Shown: positions 25,241 to 35,781 of the stretch, piece after piece
Layout of the letters: the number at the start of each line of letters is the position of its first letter
Position numbering within the stretch: position 1 is the first letter of the stretch
Assembly: GCA_026413225.1 (NCBI GenBank)
Contig: CM048552.1
Span: 207,589,553 to 207,653,552 of the forward strand
Direction of reading: 5' to 3'
Source: Otis tarda
Taxonomy: Eukaryota > Chordata > Aves > Otidiformes > Otididae
Length of the DNA: 64,000 nt
Translations under genes and position numbers: made by a program
Notes under the pieces: generated by a model
What the model was told of the DNA's origin: nothing
Seen by the model: only the letters and a program-made list of their open reading frames with translations
Database searches by the model: none

Positions 25241-25245
25241 CCTCA
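25241..25245 (+). repeat. Target site duplication, left copy (CCTCA)
   Basis: Identical to 26393-26397 on the other side of the LTR. Confidence 0.9.
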
Positions 25246-25428
25246 TGTTGTAGTTCAGCCCTGATCGGGACCAAACTACGCAGTCTCTCTCTCGCTCCCC
25301 CCACCCTCTGAGAGAATAGGAGGAGATGATATAAGGAAAACGGCTCGAGGTTTGAGATAAGGACAGGGAGAAAATCCTTAAAGTTACCATTACGGGCAAA
25401 ACAGACTTGACTTGGGGAAAACTATTCA

Positions 25429-25434
25429 TTTATT
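25429..25434 (-). promoter_or_regulatory. Poly(A) signal of the LTR at 25246
   Basis: AATAAA on minus, matching the position of AATAAA at 49964 in the other copy. Confidence 0.6.
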
Positions 25435-26210
25435 TCTCTAAAACTAGCAGGAGGATGAGACAGGGAACAAGATAACCTCCCCCCACCCCTCCCTCTTCTC
25501 GGGCTTAACATTATCTCTACCACCTTCCCACCCCGAGCAGCACAGGGGGGAAGAGGGAATGGGGGTCGCGGTCAGTTCATCATATGTTGTTTTACGCCTC
25601 TGTGTCATCATCGGGGGAAGAACTCCTCGCATTTCCCTTCTGCTCCATTGTGGGGTCCCTCCCATGGGCCACAGTCCTTCATGAAACTGCTCCAGTGTGG
25701 GTCATCTCTTCCATGGGGTGCAGTCCCTCCAGAACAGCTGCCCCAGCGGGCCCTCCACAGGCCACAGCCTCCTTCAAACCTCCACCTGCTCCGGCATGGG
25801 GTCCTCCACGGGCTGCAGATGGATCTCTGCCCCTCCGTGGACCTCCATGGGCTGCAGGGCAACAACCTTCTCCACCATGGTCATCACCACAGGCTACAGT
25901 GGAATCTTGGCCAGGAGCCGCATTGCTCCTCCCCCTCCTTCTTTACTGCCCTTGGCATCTGCAGCCATTCCTCACAATAGTCTGGCAGACGCCTCTCAGG
26001 ATCCTTTTTATATCTTATTCACATCTCATTCACATCTCATCTCCTCTCCACTTCTTGCAGCTGGGCTGGACCTAGTTGGGCCCAGTCAGCTGCCCAGCGG
26101 GAGGTCAGAGGGTGAGGCCTGCAAGGCCCACAAGGCCCGCACCTCCTCCTCTCTGCCCCCGCTCAGCTGCTTCACATCTTCTCTTTTCTTTTTTTTTCTC
26201 TTTTCCCCTT

Positions 26211-26218
26211 CTTAAATA
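26211..26218 (-). promoter_or_regulatory. TATA-like site of the LTR at 25246
   Basis: TATTTAAG on minus, followed by AAGGGG, at the position matching TATTTAAG in the 49002 copy. Confidence 0.55.
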
Positions 26219-26392
26219 CATTATTGCGGAGGCATTATCACGGAACATTCTGCTACCAATTGACTCGGCCTTGGCCAGCAGTGGGTCCACCCTAGGCACG
26301 GCTGAGTCCACTAAACGAAGGGGAGCAACTTCTAGCAGTTTCCTACAGAAGCTACCACCTTAGGCCCCCCCTTACTAAACAAAACCAGAACA

Positions 26393-26397
26393 CCTCA
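26393..26397 (+). repeat. Target site duplication, right copy (CCTCA)
   Basis: Identical to 25241-25245. Confidence 0.9.
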
Positions 26398-27340
26398 TAT
26401 AGGCAGAATAGCTATCAATTTACCAGATCATTTTTAATGTTTTGCAGGCTAAATATCACATTGTGTTTATTGTGTGTAAGTTAACCAAAGACACAGTCTG
26501 TGAAGAGAGTGTGATTGTTTTCTGGAGATACGTAATGGCAGGGATTAAAGAGGGTTATGCTATCTCGCTGCTTGCGTATGGTCATGGACTTTACCTTCTT
26601 TCACAGATTGACAGTAGTCTAATTCACGTATAACATTTTAACTGCCTAAATTTTAGTTTGGACAGCAAATAAATAACTTTTTACAGATGTGAGCAATGAA
26701 AAATGGATTTATAGAATGGCCTGATGTTTATGTCACAACATGTAAGATCCAAGAATTTACAAGTGCTTGTCACTAACAGAATAGCTTGCTTTTCTAAATA
26801 TGTCAGTGACACAGCATCATGGAAATAGTAATAAATGAAAGGTTTTACTCAGCTCAATTCTGTTTCCTAAACATAGGCTATTCTGTGTTAAGACATCCTT
26901 CCTGTCCTCACAATTGCTCCACATAAGTGTGGGCTCCTCTAAGTTTTGTGCCATGTATTCTGGCACAGAGAGAATATATTGTGAACACTCATGTAGCCTA
27001 GGGTATCTCAAATAGCATTAGATGCCTAAATTTAAGTAACTGAACTGACCTTTGAGAGCGGGATTCAGCTTCAAAGCAAGACATCAAAATGTGAGTGTCT
27101 ACACATGAGCTGAGTATTTGAATTCATGCTTTAGTCAATTTAGTTAGTCAATACCATCAGTGGAGTGACTCAGCTCACCCAAAAGCAGATGCCTAAGCCA
27201 TGACCTATAATAGCCAAGGCTAAAAAGACTATGAAGTTGGCAAATCTAATGGAAGACCTACAGAAGACTGCTGCTCTTCTGAAGCAGCACCTGAAACCAA
27301 GCAGGAAACCTCAGTGCCTGAAATGGTACTACACACCTAA
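26398..27340. other. Unique sequence, no supported gene
   Basis: Only short frames. Nothing recognised. Confidence 0.5.
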
Positions 27341-27480
27341 ATCATAGAATCTTTAAGGTTGGAAAAGACCTCCAAGATCATCAAGTCCAACCATCAATCT
27401 AACACCACCATGCCTACTAAACCAAGTCCTGAAGTGCTACGTCTACATGTTCTTTGAACACCTTCAGGTATGGTAGAGGT
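27341..27480 (-). mobile_element. CR1 LINE 3' end fragment
   Basis: ATCATAGAATCTTTAAGGTT and GGAAAAGACCTCCAAGATCA are the tail and 3' UTR of a CR1 subfamily with the 'AAGATCATCAAGTCCAACC' variant. Similarity fades at about 27480. Confidence 0.92.
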
Positions 27481-27797
27481 GGATGCTTGCATGGTGGATG
27501 CCTAAATCTAAGCACCTGAATCCACTCTCAGTCTCAGTTGACTGTGATAGAAGGCAGGGCATGGAGTTCACACACTGACACCTAAGTTTGTATCGAATAA
27601 CCTTGGACTAGCAGTTTGACTTTAACGCTAAGGCTGCTCCTGCTTACTATGCATTGGTTCAGTTCACAAAGCAGTCCCACCTAGAATGTATATATGAGGG
27701 ACTGAGCCAATGGATGGTCATTCCGAGAACATCAAACCATATGCAATATGGGCACGTTTGACCCACAATTCTTGAAAAAGTATTGATTCAAATAAAC

Positions 27798-27819
27798 AAT
27801 GCCTCAGGCCTGAGGCATT
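27798..27819. promoter_or_regulatory. 22-bp perfect palindrome with two overlapping AP-2-like sites
   Basis: The half-site AATGCCTCAGG is followed at once by its exact reverse complement with no spacer. It contains GCCTCAGGC and GCCTGAGGC, both fitting the GCCN3GGC consensus for AP-2 (TFAP2) factors and overlapping by two bases. It lies between two CR1 scraps in AT-rich DNA. Binding is inference; the palindrome itself is seen directly. Confidence 0.45.
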
Positions 27820-27871
27820 TGGACAATGCTGTTAATAACATTTTAACTTTTCTTCAGCCCTGAATTGGCCA

Positions 27872-27947
27872 AGCAACTAGACTAGATGATTACTGTAGGT
27901 CCCTCCCAACTGAAATAGTCTGTTCTAGTCTAGTCTAGTCTAGTCTA
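27872..27947 (+). mobile_element. CR1 3' end scrap with (TCTAG)n tail
   Basis: ACTAGATGATTACTGTAGGT and CCCTCCCAACTGAAATAGTC match the CR1 3' UTR on plus. It ends in about 4.5 units of TCTAG (27924-27946), an altered form of the normal ATTCTATG tail repeats. Confidence 0.75.
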
Positions 27948-27999
27948 AACCCATCAAATGGCAAATAGTATAGATACGGTGGTGGCAACACCATAGTGT

Positions 28000-28047
28000 A
28001 GAATCATAGAGTAGCCTGGGCTGAAGGGGACCTCCAAAGATCATTGA
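28000..28047 (-). mobile_element. CR1 3' end scrap
   Basis: TAGAATCATAGAGTAGCCTG and GGGGACCTCCAAAGATCATT are a CR1 tail, stopping where LTR sequence begins. Confidence 0.8.
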
Positions 28048-28235
28048 GTTTTGCTGGTTTGTTTTTGATCTCTGTTTTGTTTTCATCTGTTATTCTCCTA
28101 AACTTTTTTTTTTATCTCAACCGACGAGTTTTACCTTCTTTTCTTTAACAATTCTCTTCCCTGACCCACTGGAGAGTGGGGTGGAGTGAATGAAAGACTA
28201 CATAGCTTGGTCCTGAGCAGGGCTAAACTACAAAA
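28048..28235 (+). mobile_element. ERV LTR 3' end fragment
   Basis: TTTATCTCAACCGACGAGTT, then CCTGACCCACTGGAGAGTGG and an end GGGCTAAACTACAAAA match the R/U5 tail shared by the avian LTRs in this window. The U3 part with the promoter is missing, and CR1 sequence lies directly upstream. The closing ACA has decayed. Confidence 0.8.
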
Positions 28236-29885
28236 ACTCCTCAGTCTAGTTTCTGCTGTGACAACTAGGACAATTGCCACAGAAATATTCACCATTACTT
28301 TTGCCAAAAGCATCTGGAAGACCTATGCAGTTGCATCTATGGTTCTCACCATTGACAAGAAGTGGAAGCTTTTTGCTTCCTGCATCTCACAGCAGCACTC
28401 AAAGAGAAAGTGCAGAGAGAAACATTGGCTGTGGTTGTTCAACCCCAGGAAGATAAAAGATGGTACTTTCTCCTATAGAAATGAGTAGAACTGAAATACT
28501 TACCCTGTACGTAAATTACATTCTGCATTCTTGTCTGCCTGTTACAGTCAATGGATGAGCAAAAACTGGAACATTCGAAGACTGATCCCAGCAGTTGGTC
28601 ATATTCATTAGGAATGTCTGAAATTACATCTAAAACAAACAGGAAGAATATTTTATGAGAAATGGGTTTCTGGAAAAAATTCTATCTGGAATTGAAATCC
28701 CACAGTATGGTAACTTACACGTAGAAATAAAAATATATATAATTTGCAGACTCACACACTTACATACAACTACTTGTAAAATTGACCTGAAGATTTGTTT
28801 TGTTTGTTTTTTATGGCTCAATTCATGATTGCATACTGTACAGCAGTAAAAACATCCCATCACAGAAAGTTTAATGAAACACTCCTGGAGTGCATGTACC
28901 TCAAGAAAGAAAATAATTGCAAGGGATAAATATCCCTGCTGTGGATTACTACAAACTATTTATAAGTGAGATAAATACATACTTATTAAAAGATTATTTT
29001 GTTTGTTGGGTATTTACTGATTCCTTAATTGTTATAAAAGGGAATAAATAATACTTCCTACTCTGCTCTGTGAGTGTGCAGTTTCGATCTTTAAACAACT
29101 TTACTGTTTCTCTTTCCTTGGCAATAAAACTATCTACTATAACAGACTATTATAAAAAAAAACTTCCAAGACAAGTGCTTTTATGAAAATTCAGCAGTGG
29201 AAAATTGCTATGGATTGCAGTTTCCCTTGGGAAATAAAAATTATAGGAAACTCCTTTGAATCTTGTCAGCACAATAAACTGCACCATTTCATATCTACAA
29301 ATAATGGAGAGAAATTACTGCAAAAAGCAACTCAGCATTGGATGTGTAGAAAATTGAGAGAATTGATCAGAAATCCTTCTTCCTTGATGTTCCATAATAA
29401 GTGCAAGTAATAAATACCCTATTTTCAAATTATTTCAGGATAATAGATGCATCTTTTCTGTATCCGCACAAGAAAATTAATGATTCAGAATAAACACAGA
29501 CAGTGGCACAGAATACAGAATGTAGCAGGATAAAATTGTCATAGGAATTAATAATAATTAATTTTATAGTATTTTATAGTAAAATTTGAAGAAAAAAAAC
29601 CAATTTACATTAAATAATGCTAAGAACTGAAAAACAGACAAAATTTAGGCTGGTGAAACCTGTTATCCCCTTCCTGTTGAAATAACACACTTTTACTGCA
29701 TTTTAAGCCTCCTGCTACGTCCTCAGCAGATCACAGTGTGGATCAGAGCCCCAGTTGTTCTGCTAATAGATCCTTGTGTTATATTTGTATGGTTACATTC
29801 AACATCTTGTTTAGCACTCCTCTTTTATAGATATATTCACATTTTTCTTTCTTCACTGGTCTGCAGCAGCAGGTTACACCTAAGT
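28236..29885. other. Unique sequence, no supported gene
   Basis: Frames of at most 100 codons, none recognised. A-rich runs at 29152-29163 and 29590-29600. Confidence 0.5.
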
Positions 29886-31652
29886 CACACAGAATCACAC
29901 AGAATTATCAAGATTGGAAAAGACCTAAAAGATCATCCAGTCCAACCATCACCAATACTTCTCAGCTAAATCATATCCCTCAACACAACATCCAAACGTT
30001 TCTTGAACACCCCCATGGTCGGTGACTCCACCACCTCCCTGGGCAGTGCATTCCAGTGCCTGACTACCCTTTCCGAGAAGTAATATTTCCTAATGTCCAG
30101 CCTGAATCTCCCCTGGCGCAGCTTGAAACCATTGCCTCTAGTTCTATCACTGTCTACACGAGAGAAAAGGCCGACCCCTAGCTCACTACAACCTCCCTTC
30201 AGGAAGTTATAGAGAGCTATAAGGTCTCCCCTGAGCCTCCTCATCTCCAGACTGAACAATCCCAGCTCCCTCAGCCGCTCCTCATAAGGCCTGTGCTCCA
30301 GACCCCTCACCAGCTTCGTAGCCCTCCTCTGAATGCGTTCCAGGGCCTCAATGTCTTTCTTGCAGTGAGGGGCCCAAAACTGAACACAGTACTCGAGGTG
30401 CGGCCTCACCAGTGCCGAGTACAGGGGGACAATTACCTCCCTGTTCCTGCTAGTAACACTGTTTTTGATGCAAGTCAGGATGCCGTTGGCCTTCTTGGCC
30501 ACCCGGGCACACTGTCGGCTCATGCTCAGCCGAGCATCAATCAGTACCCCCAGGTCCGTTTCCTCCACACAGTCCTCCAGCCACTCCTCCCCAAGCCTAT
30601 AGCGCTGCCTGGGGTTGTTGTGGCCGAAGTGCAGGACTCGGCATTTGGTCTTGTTGAACCTCATCCCACTGGCTTCAGCCCAGCTCTCCAGCCTGTCCAG
30701 ATCCCTCTGTAGGGCCTCGCTACCCCCAGGCAGATCCACACTCCCAGCCAATTTGGTGTCATCTGCGAACTTACTGAGGGTGCACCCAATGCCCTCATCC
30801 AGATCATCAATAAAGATATTGAAGAGGACAGGCCCCAGCACCGACCCCTGGGGAACACCACTTGTGATCGGTAGCCAGCTGGATTTAACTCCATTCACCA
30901 CCACCCTCTGAGCCCGGCCCTCCAGCCAGCTCCTTACCCAGCCAAGAGTGTACCCATCCAAGCCATGGGCTGCCAGCTTCTGCAGGAGAATACTGTGGGA
31001 GACAGTGTCAAAGGCTTTGCTGAAGTCTAGGTAGACCACATCAACAGGCTTTCCCTCATCCAGCAGATGGGTCACTTGATCATAAAAGGAGATCAGGTTG
31101 GTCAAACAGGACCTGCCCTTCATGAACCCATGCTGGCTAGGCCTGATCCCCCGGCCATCCCGCACATGCCGCATGATCTCCCTCAAGACTATCTGTTCCA
31201 TAACCTTCCCTGTAACCGAGGTCAGGCTAACAGGCCTGTAGTTCCCCGGATGCTCCTTACAACCTTTCTTGTAAATGGGAGTCACGTTGGCAATCCTCCA
31301 GTCTTCCGGGACCTCACCAGTCAACAAGGAGCGTTGATAGACGATGGAAAGCGGCTCGGATATCACCTCCGCCAGTTCCCTCAGCACTCTCGGGTGGATC
31401 TCATCCGGCCCCATGGACTTGTGGCAGTCCAGTTGCAGTAGTAAGTCTCTGACCGTTTCTTCCAGAATCACAGGGGGGTTAGCGTGCTCCCCAGCCGAGA
31501 CTACCAGGTCAGAGAGAGGAGTACCCTGAGGATAACTGGTCTGACCTTTAAAGACAGACATAAAGAAGGCATTCAGAACCTCCGCCTTTTCCTTATCCTC
31601 AGTGGTCACATTCCCAGCCTCATCCAGCAAAGAGTGGATATTCTCCTTTGTT
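29886..31652 (-). mobile_element. CR1 LINE, 5' truncated, best-preserved copy
   Basis: It starts on plus with the tail variant CACAGAATCACACAGAATT and AAAAGACCTAAAAGATCATC, a different subfamily from the 2561 and 44745 copies. CR1 similarity goes on to about 31652 (codons for [13 protein letters not shown]), where it meets unrelated AT-rich sequence. Roughly the last 1.77 kb of the element remains, that is the RT half of ORF2 plus the 3' UTR. ORF1, the endonuclease and the promoter are absent. Confidence 0.97.
29966..31630 (-). pseudogene. CR1 reverse transcriptase, 554-codon open frame
   Basis: An uninterrupted frame covers the full RT domain and the C-terminal region of CR1 ORF2. RT landmarks in order, by residue counted from 31630: the [17 protein letters not shown] fingers segment near 120; motif [15 protein letters not shown] near 200; motif [19 protein letters not shown] near 255; the catalytic box FADDTKL at about 287, with both aspartates present. 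It ends ...[14 protein letters not shown] and a stop. The first codon is TTG, so there is no native start: full CR1 ORF2 has an N-terminal endonuclease of several hundred residues that is lost here. The lack of any stop over 1.66 kb suggests a young insertion, or less likely selection. Enzyme activity cannot be judged; retrotransposition by this copy is not expected. Confidence 0.95.
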
Positions 31653-34600
31653 ATAGAGCACTATATATGGTGCCTTTTACAAAAGTTATTTCTTTATTCT
31701 TTTCTGTATCTCTAAAATCAGCTTTGCTCAGCGCCAGATCTGCAGTCTTTTTGACTGAGTTGTTTATCTTGTGGGTTCTACAGTGCCAGGCTGTGCCCCA
31801 TCCCCTGGCTGCACTCCTCTGCCCCACATCCTGCACCTCCTCTTCTCAAGGAGTCTGCTCTTGTACCAGACCTGAATTTCTCTGCACTGCATCATTGCAT
31901 TAGAGTCATAAAGATCTCATTCTTCCTAGAACAACTGATTGCTACTGCCATCTGTATGAAACTAGAGTTGTGCCACACAGTGATAAACAAAAGTATAAAA
32001 AAAATTAGCAACAGATACCTGATCAAGCAGAGAAATCGCAGTCACATCTAAAACAAGTTGCAGAAAATCACAGGTGGGTCAGGAAAAGTTCAGACAGAGC
32101 AAGCCTGAGTCCCGAGACCATACAAACTCAGTAAAAACTTAAGGCCAATGGCAATACTGTACTACACGGCTACATGAGTATAGGTTATCTTACAGAAACA
32201 GAATATCTGCAACATAATTCATCCAGTTGAAGGAATGGAGCAAAGTGTCAATGTACTTGAGGATCCTAGATTGTCACTCTGAGTGCATACTTAAAATATA
32301 ATGTAATTAAATAATTCCAAATTACTGTAATGGACATAATAGAAAATAATAATAGCAAAATGCAGGGAATTGATCAAATATCTAAAAAAGGAAGCCATGT
32401 CAAGGTTTCTTCAAATATGAGTTACTGGGCAGTGGAATGCTGTTATTCATTTTTCAGTAACTGTATGAACTGTGTATACTGTAAACCCTGCTCTTGGAAA
32501 ATAGTCGTAAAACTGAATCAAAGTCTACCACTGAGCCAAACTTTGTGGTTGGACAAAATCAGTGAATCCTGGTCTCTGGAGGAGATGGGACATAGACCCT
32601 GAAGCTGCCAGCTATGTGCAGTGGGTGAGCATCTCTGCTTCCAAGGTGCTAAATAACAATGTTTTTTCTTAGTGAAATAGGCTAATCAAAAACTGTGCAT
32701 AAGACAGAGCATGGAAGAAGCAGCCAGCAGAGATTTCCAAATTCAAAGAGCAAGAATTTTCTTAAAATTATTACATTCCTGCTAGTTAGGAAACAGGCAC
32801 TAGAAACTATCATAAGTGATGTGATAAGTATAATACCTTACAATATACAAGCTCAGGAGAGAGAGTGCCACTAATATGGTAAAATATTATTTAATTGGAG
32901 GACACAGACACCTATCATTCTGAGGCAGATGTTATTGAGTTTGCCACCTCCTTAATTATTCATAGTATATGAATATACTATTCACTCTATAGTATATGAT
33001 GCATACTATCCAGGACTGGATATATGCTATCCAATCTCCTTTGGATTTGTTTAGGTGCCTAAAAATAGGCATCTATTACTACTTAAGACAACCTAAGATA
33101 ACAGAGATTTCTGTACAGTGTTGACAGGTACTACACCGGACCTAGAGGAGATGCACACCTGTCTGGAATGACAGAAATCAAGTGACTAAAATGGCATTTC
33201 ATGCACCCACATTGAAATTGCACACATCAGCAACCTAATTTATAAAGTCATGGTCAGTATACTGAGGTTAGGAAGGCGATAGAATGGACCTGGCCTGGAG
33301 CCCACTAATTGCAAAAACTTGCCTTGTGCAAACACATATAGCAAAATATCTGGTAAAAGAGCCTAGACAGGACTTTGGGATATTTGAAGTAAATGAGAGG
33401 GGAATATTTTGAATTGTGTCATTTTCCTTATTCTGTAGTCAAATCAAATATTTTTAGGATACTAACAGTATCTCATGAGAAGATTTTGTGCCTGACATTT
33501 CTTTCGATTCCAGCAACTTACAGAGATGATTTGGTTCAGGAGAGAGAAAACATCCCCACAGAGTCATAAGAAGTTAATAAAACTGACACCCGCCTCATCA
33601 TCACCTCTGTTCACAATTCTGCATTTGTAGATAAATAACACTGGAGAAGCCTTATTCTATCCAGGCCTGAGAGGTCTGAGTGGAGTCAACTTCTCACTCC
33701 AATCCTGAATGAGAAGGCGTGGTCAGCCTGCTTCAGTCACAAGAGAAATTTGGTAAAGAGAACAGGGAAGGAGGAGAAGTGTTGGAGGAAAGGGCAGGTG
33801 GATATAGGGGAGAAGCAGGGAGACAGTTTGTGTCTCTGCTGCCATTATAGAGAAACTGGAAACTATGTGGAAATTAGCTGTATCAAATTTAAATGTAACA
33901 AAGGAAGGATGGGAACAGAAATCATTGTGTAGCAGAAGAGAAGCAGGACACGTGCTAGTAGGAGCACAGGGGAAAATTCAAGGCTTTAGGGTTAAGATTA
34001 GTCTCACTGTGGAGGCAAGGACAAAGCTTAAAGGAGGAGGGAAAGACCATCCGTTTCTCCTTGAAGACAGGAGAAATCTATTGTGACAGCCACAGAGTTG
34101 TTGCCTTTTTCCTCACTTCCCAAGATAGCACAAAAACTCTTTCTCCTATTCAGGATGTGGAAAAGTGGAAAGGAGAACAGGAAAAAAAACACAGTGTGTG
34201 CAGGAAAATACGATACCCTCCTTCCAGGGTGTGCGGAGTGTCAAAGAAGCCAGAAGATCCGTGAGCAGGTTGGTACTGCCCTGCAGCCATCTCTAAGAGA
34301 GCAACAGCTGTGTGTATGAACATTACAGTCATGCTTTCCTCTGGGCAATGTGGTTTGTCCTGAACACTAGTAATGAGGAAAGTTTGCATTGCTTTGTTGA
34401 AGACAAAAAGCTAAAAAAGAAGTTTCAGTACTCAAGATGGGACAAGCTGTAGGGAAATAATATTATTTATGTATCTCCTTCCTTCCACAGAGGCAAAAAA
34501 AAAAAAAAGAGTATAAATAAAAGCCCTAAAATATGCTTGAATTTACATGGGGAATGGAAGACACAGACCAAGAAAATGATTCCTCAAAAGTAATACCAGT

Positions 34601-35670
34601 TTCATGTTCTCCCATCAGTGAAAGTTCTGAGAAAGCGTGAGTACCCGAGAAAGTAGACTGAGGAGAACTGCTTCTTATTTAGCCTAGAACAATACAAGCC
34701 TTTGTTTACAAAGTTCCCCTGAAAATTAAGACAGTTGGTGACAAGGAAACCTGGAATGATTGTTGCATAACTTTCATTCAACAAAAAGGAAAGACATCAA
34801 GTCAGACATCTAAACTTTTTGACTACAGAGAGTATTTCACCTGCTCGTCTGAAAGAGGAAAAGCACTCTTTAAAAAAAAAAAAAAGAAATCAAAGAGAGT
34901 ATTAAGATCTGTGAAAAATACTAGATTTGAATCTTCCACCAATAACAAGTTCTGGAAATGGACTGTATCAGCTAGCAATGGTCCAAAATTTGATGAAAGG
35001 AGAAATCAGATTGTATAGCTCTGATAGCTTCACTTCAGAGAAAGACAGTGGGCCTAGAGAACAGAGAAATTCATTGCAGAACTCCCAGAATGATCTCATG
35101 CTTTGGTATAATTCATTGTGAAGAGCAAACTGAGCAAGCGGAAGAGTACAAAAGAATGCTTTACATTATGTAAGTCTTCGATTGATATCTGACCCCTCCC
35201 AAAACCTCACACATTTTGAAATAAGTATAGAAAGTACAAAAGTATTCTGTAATCTGAAAGATTACAGAGAAAGATGGGTGTCAATACTTTAATCTGCCCT
35301 GTAGTCATTTTTTTACAAAATTGAAAATTAGGGTAATCTATTACTTCCCCCTTATCTAAATGGGAAATTTCCAAGATATGAGCATTTTGGGAAAAGGAAG
35401 ATGGTTATACTACACTATTAAGTGTTCTGCAAGTGTATGCATTTCATGACCAAAATAAGCAAAAAAAAAAAAAAAGATAGAATCTTCAGTTGTTGAAATT
35501 CACAGATGAGAATGTGCCAACACTAGTGGTATCTTAGACCCTTGGGTGTTACCCAGAACAGAGAACTTTTCCATCAGAGCTTCTGACAATAATAATCAAC
35601 CTATAGGAAAAAAAGATTTTGAGAAATGAGTGGAATTGCATTACAAGTTTGTGAAAGATATTCTGAATTT
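31653..35670. other. Unique sequence, purine-rich on plus from about 32 kb
   Basis: No gene recognised. A short hairpin ATAGTATA-TGAA-TATACTAT is seen near 32962-32981. A runs occur at 34496-34508 and 34870-34884. Confidence 0.5.
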
Positions 35671-35781
35671 CACAGAATTATAGAATCACAAAATAGCTGA
35701 GGTTGGAAAGGACCTCTGGAGGTCATCTGGTCCAATCCCCTGCTGAGGCAGGGCCACCTCGAGCCAGATGCCCAGGACTGT
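35671..35781 (-). mobile_element. CR1 LINE 3' end fragment
   Basis: CACAGAATTATAGAATCACA and GGAAAGGACCTCTGGAGGTC, then CATCTGGTCCAATCCCCTGC, mark the 3' UTR of another CR1 subfamily. Ends near GCCCAGGACTGT. Confidence 0.92.

Larger units (their letters stand above)
21036..25245. other. Unique sequence with one microsatellite
   Basis: Apart from the GGAT-type repeat at 23174-23236 no feature is recognised. The longest frame (24974-25429 minus, 151 codons) runs partly into the LTR at 25246 and shows no domain. Confidence 0.5.
25246..26392 (-). mobile_element. Solo ERV LTR (1147 bp) with perfect 5-bp target duplication
   Basis: On plus it begins TGTTGTAGTTCAGCCCTGAT and ends AAACAAAACCAGAACA; on minus it reads TGTTCTGG...CTACAACA. 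CCTCA flanks it on both sides (25241-25245 and 26393-26397). It lines up along its whole length, inverted, with the LTR at 49002-50152. It carries a TATA-like TATTTAAG on minus (26211-26218) and an AATAAA on minus (25429-25434). A GC-rich middle part with repeated CTGCAG-containing units holds long antisense open frames but no recognisable protein. No internal viral sequence is attached. Confidence 0.96.

Noticed and set aside
30293..30712. 139-codon plus frame
   Set aside because: Antisense shadow of the 554-codon CR1 RT frame.
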